Positions 33,621 to 42,342 of a stretch of 64,000 nt of DNA are shown here, one piece after another (position 1 is the first letter of the stretch; each line of letters opens with the position of its first letter). The translations under genes and the position numbers were made by a program. The stretch comes from a candidate division LCP-89 bacterium B3_LCP. GTDB lineage: Bacteria > Electryoneota > B3-LCP. The notes beneath the pieces are model-generated. The model was not told the DNA's origin. It ran no database searches and saw nothing but the letters and a program-made list of their open reading frames with translations. The stretch lies in the NCBI GenBank assembly GCA_005223185.1, contig NJBN01000010.1, positions 1 to 64,000 of the forward strand, read 5' to 3'.

Positions 33621-36206
33621 ATGAGAAGGATAACCAGATTACTGCCGGTATGTTCAATACTGCTGTTAGCGTTTACCTGCCCGAACCTCCCCGCCGACAC
33701 CATCCTTGACGACTTCCAGGTCAACATAGAACCTCCCGGGCATCCACCTCAGGACAGCCCCTATTCCGTTGCCGATTGGGACAGCGAAACCATCTACACT
33801 ACCTGGTTGAGTTTCCGGGATGAGATCAACTGGGACGTCGCCCTGCAGTTGTTCGACTATGACCTGGAAACCATCGGTGAAGTGCAGTACCTCAATATCC
33901 GCGAAGGTGAGTACGACTGCCAGCAGCCGATACTTTCCATAAGTTCCAACGGCATCGGCGCTGCCTGGATTGAGACAAGAGAGCCCAACCGCATCATCTT
34001 CCGGTCGCTGGATGCTTCTGGAATTCCCATCAGTTTACCTATGCGCATAGAGGACAACTACGAAGACTTCGCCCGGGATAGCTTGAATATAGCATCTCTG
34101 AATGATGGCTACATCCTGGTCTGGTACGATGAACGCGATTCGGCCGCCATCTACGCACAGATTGTGGACTTTGACGGCAATCTAATCGGCGGCAACTTCC
34201 CCATAAGACCGGACAGTACTGGAATTATCTTAGGGTTGGAAGCCCAGAACCACCCCGACGGACGCGTGCTGGTATCCTGGGTGACGGACAACCAGTACAG
34301 CCGCGGCAGGTGGCTGGATGCGGATGGGATTTTTATGGGGGATGTGTTTGATATGGTTGAAGATGGGGCAATACCTGAGCTTGTAAAGTCACTTGTCAGA
34401 TTCGAGACTGGAGGGAGCGGTATCTTATATCAGTATGAAGGCTGCTACTGGTTGGGTGACATTTACTTAACCTATTTGGACTCAATTGGTATCCAAACGT
34501 GCGTTCCTATATGGCTTGGTGAATGGGCCCTTTCGTATGGACCGGGAGAAATGCATAATAGATTCCCAGATATTATTTGCTTGCCCGATAGTGATTATGT
34601 TTCTACCCTTTTAAATCATATTGTAGGGTGGGGTAATCACTACTATTATAACACGATATATTCGACCGTTGCTGGGTTAAGTATTACACTATCGGAGATA
34701 GTTGAATGGGGAAATTACAATTTATGTCAGTTAAGTGCAGATGATTTTTTGTATACTTTCTCCATAAGCCAAATAGGATTACGTAAATATGAGATATCTA
34801 CTCTGGATTCCATCGGACAAATGGTTTGGATAAATGAACCGGACTTTGGAGTAGCACAAAATCGTCCCGGACATATCGTTCATCAAAATGGTAGCTTCCG
34901 AGTAATATATAACAATTATCTGAATGATGGTTTGGCTCTCTATACACGCAATTTTAATTCTTCAGGAATTCCCACCTCTCCTGATACCATTGCTTCTATA
35001 GGTGATCCTCCATTTATACCCACATCGAGTGGTGGTAGAATTAAGAAAACAAGTGCTGATCAGGCACTTATCATCTGGTCAAACGGTTCCATAAGAGGCA
35101 CATTATTCACTCAGAACGGCTGGTGTGGAGAAACCCATGATTATGGATGCGCAGGCGGTTGGCTTATCCCAAATTTCGACATTAACAGTCTTGATTATGT
35201 TATGAATATTTGGACGTATGTTGTTCCGGGTGGTCCTTGGGGGGATGACGCGCAGGTTTTTTGTCAACCCTTTACACAACTTTTTAGCTATTATCTTCCA
35301 GAAACAGCAGTCAGTCCAGAATGGTGGAGTAACTGGACATATAGCAACGATGTAGGACTCAGAGATGATGGAAGGTTTCTTAGCTGTTATATTGAAGATC
35401 CTTGGTATCCTCTCCTGTACGTCCATGCAGGAATTAATTATAACGAACTCATCGGTGATCGACTCTTATTATCTACATTAGTAAGCAGCGCACCATCTCT
35501 TGAGAAGTCCGAAAATGGTTACTGGCTCACCTGGATTAAAAGTGACAGCCTTTGGATACAACAGTTTGATGCAGATGCTAATTTTATCGGTGGTGTGATT
35601 TCAATTAGCTCTGATCAAGCCCTCCCCACCGGCGATCCGGACTTAGCCGTCTCCGAAAACGGTAACTTCGCTGTGGTCTGGCAGGATAGTAGGGATGATG
35701 AGGGCGACATCTACTGCCGCCAGTTCAACCCTGATGGCAGCTTCTTTGGAGAAGAGTATAGAGTCAACAGCGATCCTGTCGGTCCCTTGCAGTGGGAGCC
35801 TGCCGTTGCTTTCGGTCCTGATGATAACCTCTACTTCACCTGGACTGATTTCCGCAATCCCGGTGGTCAGGGAGACATATACTGCAAGGTTATAGAATGG
35901 GAAGACGCCCTATCCATTCCAGATGAGCCGACTCCTATCCCGCACCAGTTTACCTTGTATCCACCTGCACCTAATCCCTTCAATGCTTCGACGCAGATCA
36001 GCTACTCCATTCGGGAAGCAGGGCACGTCTCCTTAACGGTTCACAATACACTCGGACAGGAGGTCGCAGTTCTGGTTAATACCTACAGAGATGACGGACC
36101 GCATCAACTCCTCTTCGATGGTGTGGGATTAGCTTCCGGCATGTACATCTTGCGCCTGCAGTCCGGCGACCAGACCGCTCATCAGAAGATGGTGTTGTTG
36201 AAGTAA
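33621..36206 (+). CDS. large secreted protein with C-terminal sorting domain
   Basis: The ATG at 33621 follows GAGGTTACC; an upstream TTG reading is rejected. 861 residues. Signal peptide ~1-26 ('LLPVCSILLLAFTCPNLPA'). The body has propeller-like repeats ('WQDSRDDEGDIYCRQFNPDG', 'FTWTDFRNPGGQGDIYCKV') resembling the 2416 protein. The end ('FTLYPPAPNPFNASTQISYS' through 'SGMYILRLQSGDQTAHQKMV') is a type IX sorting domain. The stretch from about 34380 to 35600 is visibly more A+T-rich than both ends, as if the central variable part was replaced by recombination. The ligand is unknown. Confidence 0.85.
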   Translation: MRRITRLLPVCSILLLAFTCPNLPADTILDDFQVNIEPPGHPPQDSPYSVADWDSETIYTTWLSFRDEINWDVALQLFDYDLETIGEVQYLNIREGEYDCQQPILSISSNGIGAAWIETREPNRIIFRSLDASGIPISLPMRIEDNYEDFARDSLNIASLNDGYILVWYDERDSAAIYAQIVDFDGNLIGGNFPIRPDSTGIILGLEAQNHPDGRVLVSWVTDNQYSRGRWLDADGIFMGDVFDMVEDGAIPELVKSLVRFETGGSGILYQYEGCYWLGDIYLTYLDSIGIQTCVPIWLGEWALSYGPGEMHNRFPDIICLPDSDYVSTLLNHIVGWGNHYYYNTIYSTVAGLSITLSEIVEWGNYNLCQLSADDFLYTFSISQIGLRKYEISTLDSIGQMVWINEPDFGVAQNRPGHIVHQNGSFRVIYNNYLNDGLALYTRNFNSSGIPTSPDTIASIGDPPFIPTSSGGRIKKTSADQALIIWSNGSIRGTLFTQNGWCGETHDYGCAGGWLIPNFDINSLDYVMNIWTYVVPGGPWGDDAQVFCQPFTQLFSYYLPETAVSPEWWSNWTYSNDVGLRDDGRFLSCYIEDPWYPLLYVHAGINYNELIGDRLLLSTLVSSAPSLEKSENGYWLTWIKSDSLWIQQFDADANFIGGVISISSDQALPTGDPDLAVSENGNFAVVWQDSRDDEGDIYCRQFNPDGSFFGEEYRVNSDPVGPLQWEPAVAFGPDDNLYFTWTDFRNPGGQGDIYCKVIEWEDALSIPDEPTPIPHQFTLYPPAPNPFNASTQISYSIREAGHVSLTVHNTLGQEVAVLVNTYRDDGPHQLLFDGVGLASGMYILRLQSGDQTAHQKMVLLK

Positions 36207-36300
36207 TGCCGGTCTCTTTCCGCCTGGATTCTCTTTCCTGCCTTCTGATACAAACGTACATTTCACTCGCATATCCCACAGCGGCGAAGCAAAAGTTGAC

Positions 36301-36329
36301 TTGCATTTTGACGCTGAAGAATGTAAATT
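36301..36329 (+). promoter_or_regulatory. promoter of lptD, close to the start codon
   Basis: TTGCAT (36301-36306), 17 bases, TAAATT (36324-36329). Transcription would begin about 7 bases downstream, at or next to the ATG at 36337, implying little or no leader. Confidence 0.55.
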
Positions 36330-36336
36330 ATGCGCT

Positions 36337-38973
36337 ATGGTTGTAATTAGAATCATAGCACTACTGCTGCTGTTCCCCCTTTCACTCTGCTGCTCTGAAG
36401 CTCTGGCGCAATCAGCACCTGATTCTGTCCCTCAACCTGCCGATACTCTGCAATCCCTCCCCGATACTTCTCTGGTAACTGATGCACTCGGTCCAGATAC
36501 CACAGAATCGGAATCCTCCGGCTTGGATACCACCATTATCTACAGTGCCCGTTCCATAGAATTCTTCGTGAAAGAAAAACAGACTCTGCTAAAGGGAAAT
36601 GCTCAGGTGGACTATGAAGGGATGCTCCTGCGTGCGGAAAAAATCACCGTAGATTGGGAGAATAACCTGGTCATTGCCGAAGGCGTCGCCGATACCGTGT
36701 GGGCGGATTCAGCCGAAACTGTGATAGATACGGTCGTTATAAAGGGCAGCCCCGCTTTTTCAGAAGGTGGGCAGGAGATCTTCGGTAGAAGGATGACTTA
36801 CAACCTGAATTCCAAGAAGGGCAGGGTTATCGAAGGTACCACGGCCTACCAGGACGGTTATTACTGGGGCGAAGCCATGAAGAAGGAACCGGGCAAGGTC
36901 TTATACGCCGGTCCCGGCAGTTTTACCACCTGTGAAAAGGAAGAATCACACTATTCGTTCCACACCGAACAGATGAAACTCATGGTGGGAAACAAAGTGG
37001 TCGCCAAGCCGGTTCTGCTGCACTTCGGTAAAGTGCCGGTTGCCGTTCTGCCTTTTGGAGTATTCCCGGCTCGTTCAGGCCGGCACTCTGGATTGATTAT
37101 ACCCACATACGGTGAATCCTCTTCACAGGGGCGTTTCATCAGGCATTTGGGCTATTATTGGGCTGCCAGCGAATACTGGGACTGGACTGGATCGATGGAC
37201 TATTACGAACGATCCGGGTTTTTGATCAATAGCCGCGTGCCCTATCACTGGCGCTATCATCTCTCCGGAGCTATCGAAGGTTCCTATATCCGTCAGCACT
37301 TCGGCGATCAGATCAAGAAACGATGGGAGCTTGTATTGGGCCACAATCAGGAGATAACTCCACATACCAATCTGCGTGTGGACGCCAACATAATCAGCGA
37401 TGGCAGCTACTTCCAAGATTACTCTTTCAACCTGTATGAACAGTTGTCTCAGACTCTGCGTTCAGACGCCACGCTTTCGCACAGATTCCCCAATAGCAAG
37501 AATTCGATGACTGCTAACATACACCACGAACAGAATTTGCAGAATGAAGAGATTTCCCAGGATATACCTCGAATTACCTTCAGGCGCAGCCAGAGCGCCA
37601 TCATCCCTATGCCTAAGAAAGCACGGGATGATACCACCGATGTCCAGCCGCGCTGGTACCACAACCTCTACTATTCCTATTCCGGTGAATACCGTCATGA
37701 ACGGGAGATAGATCAGGTAATCTCTTCAGGGGATACTTCGTTAGTGCAGACACGCAGATCCGGGGTTAAACATCACCTCCGTTTCAACAGTCCCCAAAAA
37801 CTATTCAAATATTTCAGCCTGACTCCCAGTATCAACTATGACGAACACTGGTTCGATGAATCCAAAGATTACAGCGATAATCCAACAGGAGTAAAGGCGG
37901 ACGGTTTCGCCGCCAGACGCACTTTCAGTACTTCCTTGGGACTGTCATCAAAATTGTATGGTTACTGGATGCCTCCTATCCCCGGTATAGAAGCTATTCG
38001 CCATACTGCATCACCGAGCGTATCGTTTTCTTACCGCCCTGATTTTTCTGATCCCCAATGGGGCTATTACCAGGAAGTGATGGAAAATGACAGTACAACA
38101 GCGCTTAAAGACCGCTTTTCAGGATCGATGTTCGGTTCCACCATTTCCGGAAAACAGATGGCGCTGAATTTTCAACTTAGCAACCTCTTCCAGATGAAAT
38201 ACGGATCGGGTGAAAACATCAAGAAACGCGATTTGTTCAATTTGAACTTCTCCACCAGCTACAATTTCGCCAAGGACAGCTTGAAGTTTAGCCCCTTCTC
38301 AACCAGTTTCCGCGCCTCGCCGATTAACAGTTCCCAGCCACTTGGTCCCCTGGAGTCACTATCACTGGATCTGTCCACTACGCATAGTTTTTATAAATAT
38401 GGAAGCACGGCTGAGTACAACCAATTCTACTTCGATCCTGAGCGAGGGAAGATCCTGCGTCTAACCAACTTCAACTTTTCCACCAATACCAGTTTCTCTT
38501 TGGGCACTTTAGTGCGGTCTCACGATGAGATCTTACTAAAAGAAGATGAGAAGAGCGATTTTACAGGAGCGGAGCCGGATACTAGCCTTAAGCCCACACC
38601 TCGCACCTTCCCCAAAGAGGAGTGGTTCTTGGGCAAAGTCCCCTGGAGTCTTTCGCTCTCGTTTCGTTATTCATCCAGCCGTGCCAATCCCAACAATCCC
38701 ACCGATACTTTCTGGATGAATGCTTCCGTGGATGCTTCCCTTACACAGAACTGGCAATTAAGCTATAACACGCGCGTGGATTTGATCAACCACGAAGTTG
38801 TATCGGCAGGTCTGACTATTTACCGCGATATGCACTGTTGGGAAGGGAGATTGGTCTGGAATCCATTGGGAATAGGACAGGGGTACTACCTGAAGATTAA
38901 CATCAAATCTTTGCAACTACAGGATCTTAAAGTAGAAAAACGCCGCGGGCAGGGTACGTTTATGGGATTTTAG
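36337..38973 (+). CDS. lptD: LPS-assembly outer membrane protein LptD (OstA)
   Basis: 878 residues from the ATG at 36337; a longer reading from 36301 runs through the promoter and is rejected. Signal peptide ~1-25 ('ALLLLFPLSLCCSEALA'). Residues ~55-180 form the N-terminal OstA/LptA-like domain ('IEFFVKEKQTLLKGNAQVDY', 'LRAEKITVDWENNLVIAEG'). The LptD barrel follows ('VLPFGVFPARSGRHSGLIIP' and many aromatic-ended beta strands to the C-terminus). It inserts LPS into the outer leaflet of the outer membrane, which shows the cell has an LPS-type outer membrane. No ribosome site is seen, in line with a very short leader. Confidence 0.88.
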   Translation: MVVIRIIALLLLFPLSLCCSEALAQSAPDSVPQPADTLQSLPDTSLVTDALGPDTTESESSGLDTTIIYSARSIEFFVKEKQTLLKGNAQVDYEGMLLRAEKITVDWENNLVIAEGVADTVWADSAETVIDTVVIKGSPAFSEGGQEIFGRRMTYNLNSKKGRVIEGTTAYQDGYYWGEAMKKEPGKVLYAGPGSFTTCEKEESHYSFHTEQMKLMVGNKVVAKPVLLHFGKVPVAVLPFGVFPARSGRHSGLIIPTYGESSSQGRFIRHLGYYWAASEYWDWTGSMDYYERSGFLINSRVPYHWRYHLSGAIEGSYIRQHFGDQIKKRWELVLGHNQEITPHTNLRVDANIISDGSYFQDYSFNLYEQLSQTLRSDATLSHRFPNSKNSMTANIHHEQNLQNEEISQDIPRITFRRSQSAIIPMPKKARDDTTDVQPRWYHNLYYSYSGEYRHEREIDQVISSGDTSLVQTRRSGVKHHLRFNSPQKLFKYFSLTPSINYDEHWFDESKDYSDNPTGVKADGFAARRTFSTSLGLSSKLYGYWMPPIPGIEAIRHTASPSVSFSYRPDFSDPQWGYYQEVMENDSTTALKDRFSGSMFGSTISGKQMALNFQLSNLFQMKYGSGENIKKRDLFNLNFSTSYNFAKDSLKFSPFSTSFRASPINSSQPLGPLESLSLDLSTTHSFYKYGSTAEYNQFYFDPERGKILRLTNFNFSTNTSFSLGTLVRSHDEILLKEDEKSDFTGAEPDTSLKPTPRTFPKEEWFLGKVPWSLSLSFRYSSSRANPNNPTDTFWMNASVDASLTQNWQLSYNTRVDLINHEVVSAGLTIYRDMHCWEGRLVWNPLGIGQGYYLKINIKSLQLQDLKVEKRRGQGTFMGF

Positions 38974-39030
38974 CAAAATTCTATTTAATACTCGGTGTAT
39001 CAGCCTTTTGTGTTATTTGCGTTTTGAATA

Positions 39031-39059
39031 TTGAATGGTTTTTGTTAAGTTTATTGTAT
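39031..39059 (+). promoter_or_regulatory. possible promoter of the OPT transporter gene
   Basis: TTGAAT (39031-39036), 17 bases, TTGTAT (39054-39059). Spacing fits the window's pattern but the -10 box is weak. Confidence 0.3.
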
Positions 39060-39109
39060 TACAAAAGAACACTGCCGGGACATCCTGACGGAACCCAAAA
39101 GGAATTGAC

Positions 39110-40900
39110 ATGGAAAAAACATATTCGGAATTAACCTTTCGTGCCGTAGTATCAGGGCTGTTTGTCGGCTGTCTGATTGGCGCTTCCAACATCTGCATAG
39201 GTCTGAAAATCGGCTGGACGTTCGGCGCTTCCATCACTGCCGCAGTGATCTCCTTCGCCATTTTTAAAACCATTTCCGGCACCCTTAGCCGCCCTTACAC
39301 GGACAAGGAGAACCTCATCACAGCCACTGCGGGATCATCCGCCGGAACTATGGCTTCGGCTGCCGGGCTGACAGCTTCCATTCCCGCGCTCGAACTGATT
39401 CTCCAGGAACAGGGAAAGGCTCCTCTTACCTACGGACAACTTATTCTCTGGGGGATTGCCATCGCTTTCTTGGGAGTATTCTTCGCTGTACCGCTGCGTA
39501 AACAAATGATTGTTATCGAAAAGCTAAAGTATCCAACGGGAACCGCAGCAGCAGAAACGATCAAGGCTATGTACGCATCCGGTGCAGAAGCTGTGAAGAA
39601 AGCGAAGATGCTTTTCTATGCTGCTATCTTTGCGGGACTTTTTAAACTGGTGATGTCTATTAAACCGCTTGGTTTAACTTCTCTGGAGGATTTAAGTTTT
39701 AACGATTTCGGGCTTTCATGGGGAGTGCTCGGTTTGGGGTTCGCTATTCTTACGATAGGTATTAACCTATCCCCCATGATGCTGGGGGCAGGCATTCTAA
39801 TAGGTCCCAAAGTAGGCTGGTCGCTCTTAGGGGGATCAATCTTGGCCTGGGGAATCATTACGCCCATTTTAAACCACATGGGGTTGATCGAATATTCAGG
39901 AGGAACTACCATTTATCGAGATGCTTTGAAATGGATATTATGGCCCGGAGTAGCATGCATGGTAGCCGCAGGTTTCACTAGTCTGGCTCTGCAATATAAA
40001 ACCATAGCGCGGACGTTCACCTCCCTAAAAAAGGTTACAGCCGGAAGCAAAGCTGCTGATGAAGAAGATGATGCTCCTGACCCCTTTCCTATGTCCTGGT
40101 GGTTCATTGGCATGTCTTTGGCTACTGCCCTCACCGCTACCATTGCTTATCTATATTTTGGCATCCCCATCTGGATGGGTATTCTGGCAGTCATCTTGTC
40201 CCTCTTCATAGCCAGTGTGGCTGTACGTGCCACCGGGGAAACCGATATAAACCCGGTCGGCGCAATGGGAAAGATCACCCAGGTAGTTTACGGTCTGTTA
40301 GATCCGGGTAAGATAACTACCAACCTGATGGCGGCAGGTATCACCGCTGCCGGAGCCAGCCAGGCTGGCGACCTGATGCACGATCTGAAAGCGGGATACA
40401 TACTGAAAGTTTCCATCCGTAAACAGGTGATTACCCAATTAATTGGCGTCGTAACAGGAATCTTTGTAGCTGCGGCAGTCTATCGTCTGTTGACCGCTGC
40501 TTATGAAATCCCCGGCGAAACCTTCGCTGGTCCTGCTGTGGTCGCCTGGCATCTGATGGCGAAAGTTCTGGCTGAAGGAGTATCCAGCCTGGAACCCAGC
40601 GCTCTCTGGGCTGCAGTCGTTGGAGCTCTATTCGGCATCATTGTTACAATAATGCACAAGGTAAAGGGAATTGCTAAATGGCTGCCTTCACCGGTAGCGC
40701 TGGGGATCGCCTTTATTGTACCAGCTTATTATTCTGTCGCCATGTGGTTGGGTGCCATTCTAACTTACATGTGTAATCGAAAGAATCCCCAGGCGGTTGA
40801 CAGTTACGGCGCTTCATTAGCTTCCGGTTTAATCGCAGGCGAAGGCTTAATGATGGTGTTGATCGCCTTGCTTCTCATTCTGGGCGTAAGCTGGGTATAG
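39110..40900 (+). CDS. OPT-family oligopeptide transporter
   Basis: 596 residues after an AAAGGAATTGAC site. About 14 hydrophobic segments. Typical OPT features: 'FRAVVSGLFVGCLIGASNIC' at the start, 'KLKYPTGTAAAETIKAMY' (the proline-glycine-rich loop) and 'QAGDLMHDLKAGYIL'. It would import oligopeptides or metal-peptide complexes across the inner membrane, probably driven by protons. It is monocistronic by position. The proteolytic genes at 25.6-29.3 kb could supply substrates, but no direct link is shown. Confidence 0.92.
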   Translation: MEKTYSELTFRAVVSGLFVGCLIGASNICIGLKIGWTFGASITAAVISFAIFKTISGTLSRPYTDKENLITATAGSSAGTMASAAGLTASIPALELILQEQGKAPLTYGQLILWGIAIAFLGVFFAVPLRKQMIVIEKLKYPTGTAAAETIKAMYASGAEAVKKAKMLFYAAIFAGLFKLVMSIKPLGLTSLEDLSFNDFGLSWGVLGLGFAILTIGINLSPMMLGAGILIGPKVGWSLLGGSILAWGIITPILNHMGLIEYSGGTTIYRDALKWILWPGVACMVAAGFTSLALQYKTIARTFTSLKKVTAGSKAADEEDDAPDPFPMSWWFIGMSLATALTATIAYLYFGIPIWMGILAVILSLFIASVAVRATGETDINPVGAMGKITQVVYGLLDPGKITTNLMAAGITAAGASQAGDLMHDLKAGYILKVSIRKQVITQLIGVVTGIFVAAAVYRLLTAAYEIPGETFAGPAVVAWHLMAKVLAEGVSSLEPSALWAAVVGALFGIIVTIMHKVKGIAKWLPSPVALGIAFIVPAYYSVAMWLGAILTYMCNRKNPQAVDSYGASLASGLIAGEGLMMVLIALLLILGVSWV

Positions 40901-41009
40901 ATGTTGCAATACTCTTTGTGAATTCATGCGAAACCTCATTAGGTCAACTGCAAGATAAGCTTACGATTTAGCCAAATCAGTTAAATTCTATTCTGAAGAG
41001 GATTTGAAA

Positions 41010-42311
41010 ATGTTAAGAATTGTCACGCTTGCGTGCATTTTCTGCATATTACTTTCGATAGGAACCTACGCCCAAACGGTGGTTCCCGCTGGCGACGTCT
41101 CGGGCACATGGGATGCGGTTGGGTCTCCTTATCAAGTGGAAGGAGACATCTTGATCCCATACGGAGAATACCTGACCGTCAATCCCAGCGTTACGGTGGA
41201 ATTCATGGGGCACTACAAGCTGACAGTGAACGGCTGGCTCTACGCAGAAGCGATCAAGGACGATTCCATACGGTTTCTGTCGCAAGACCTCCAGGATGGT
41301 TGGAACGGGATACGTTTTATCGAATCTGAAGACAGCAGCCGTCTGTCCTACTGTATATTAGAAAATGGCAGAGCAACAGGATCCGATCCCGATTACCGCG
41401 GTGGAGCTATCTATTGCGCTGGTTCTAACCCGGTGATCAGCCACTGTTTGCTTGTCGATAATTCAGCACAGAGCACTGGCGGCGCCATCAGTTGTGACGG
41501 TGCTAATCCGGTCATAGATCACTGTATTTTATATAATAATACAGCCGATAATAGCGGCGGAGCCATATACCTAGTTGATTCCGATGCAGCTATTGTAAAC
41601 TGCACCATTACCGGCAACTACGCGCCCTGGGGTGGAGGCGTCTGTTTCAGTAGTATGGAAACTGCGACGATTATAAATTCCATAGTGGAAGGAAATACCG
41701 GCAACGGCGGAATATTCTTTGACGACTGCCAGAACGTCAATACTACTTACAACAGTTTCCATAACAACGAAAACGGCGATTTCTTCGGTACGATTCCACC
41801 TGAACTTGGAGTACTCAGTACTACCAACGCTAATGGAGATTCCTGTGATGCGTACTATAACCTATTCTCAGATCCACTATTCGTAGATCGTTTGGCTCAG
41901 GATTTCAACCTGCTGGAAGGTTCACCCTGCGTTGATGCGGGCAGCCCGGACAGCCCCCTTGATCCTGATGAAACTGTAGCGGATATGGGTGCCTTGTACT
42001 ACCATCAGGTTCTTTGGGCTGAAGGAAATGATAACTTGCTAAATCCTGACATACATACACTTCTATCAAATTACCCCAATCCCTTCAACCCTTCCACGAC
42101 TATCAACTACTTCATGCCAGCAGCCGGTCACGTAGTGCTTAAAGTCCATGATCTGCAGGGACGCCTCATCGCCACGCTGGCAGATGGCAGACAGAACCAG
42201 GGGATGCATCAAGCCACCTTTAACGGTAGTAACCTGGCATCGGGAGTGTATATTTACACACTGATTACTGATCAGAACCGCACCAGCGCTAAGATGATAC
42301 TTATGAGATGA
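41010..42311 (+). CDS. secreted beta-helix protein with sorting domain
   Basis: The ATG at 41010 follows GAAGAGGATTTGAAA. 433 residues. Signal peptide ~1-21 ('IVTLACIFCILLSIGTYA'). Residues ~90-290 show right-handed parallel beta-helix rungs: 'GGAIYCAGSNPVISHCLLVD', 'GGAISCDGANPVIDHCILYN', 'GGAIYLVDSDAAIVNCTITG' and 'GGVCFSSMETATIINSIVEG'. This fold is used by polysaccharide lyases and adhesins. The C-terminal ~85 residues, with 'YPNPFNPSTTINYFMP' and ending 'TSAKMILMR', are the type IX sorting domain. No catalytic residues are identifiable, so binding or structural roles are equally possible. Confidence 0.88.
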   Translation: MLRIVTLACIFCILLSIGTYAQTVVPAGDVSGTWDAVGSPYQVEGDILIPYGEYLTVNPSVTVEFMGHYKLTVNGWLYAEAIKDDSIRFLSQDLQDGWNGIRFIESEDSSRLSYCILENGRATGSDPDYRGGAIYCAGSNPVISHCLLVDNSAQSTGGAISCDGANPVIDHCILYNNTADNSGGAIYLVDSDAAIVNCTITGNYAPWGGGVCFSSMETATIINSIVEGNTGNGGIFFDDCQNVNTTYNSFHNNENGDFFGTIPPELGVLSTTNANGDSCDAYYNLFSDPLFVDRLAQDFNLLEGSPCVDAGSPDSPLDPDETVADMGALYYHQVLWAEGNDNLLNPDIHTLLSNYPNPFNPSTTINYFMPAAGHVVLKVHDLQGRLIATLADGRQNQGMHQATFNGSNLASGVYIYTLITDQNRTSAKMILMR

Positions 42312-42342
42312 CCGATATATCCAATAACCGAAGGGTTTATAT

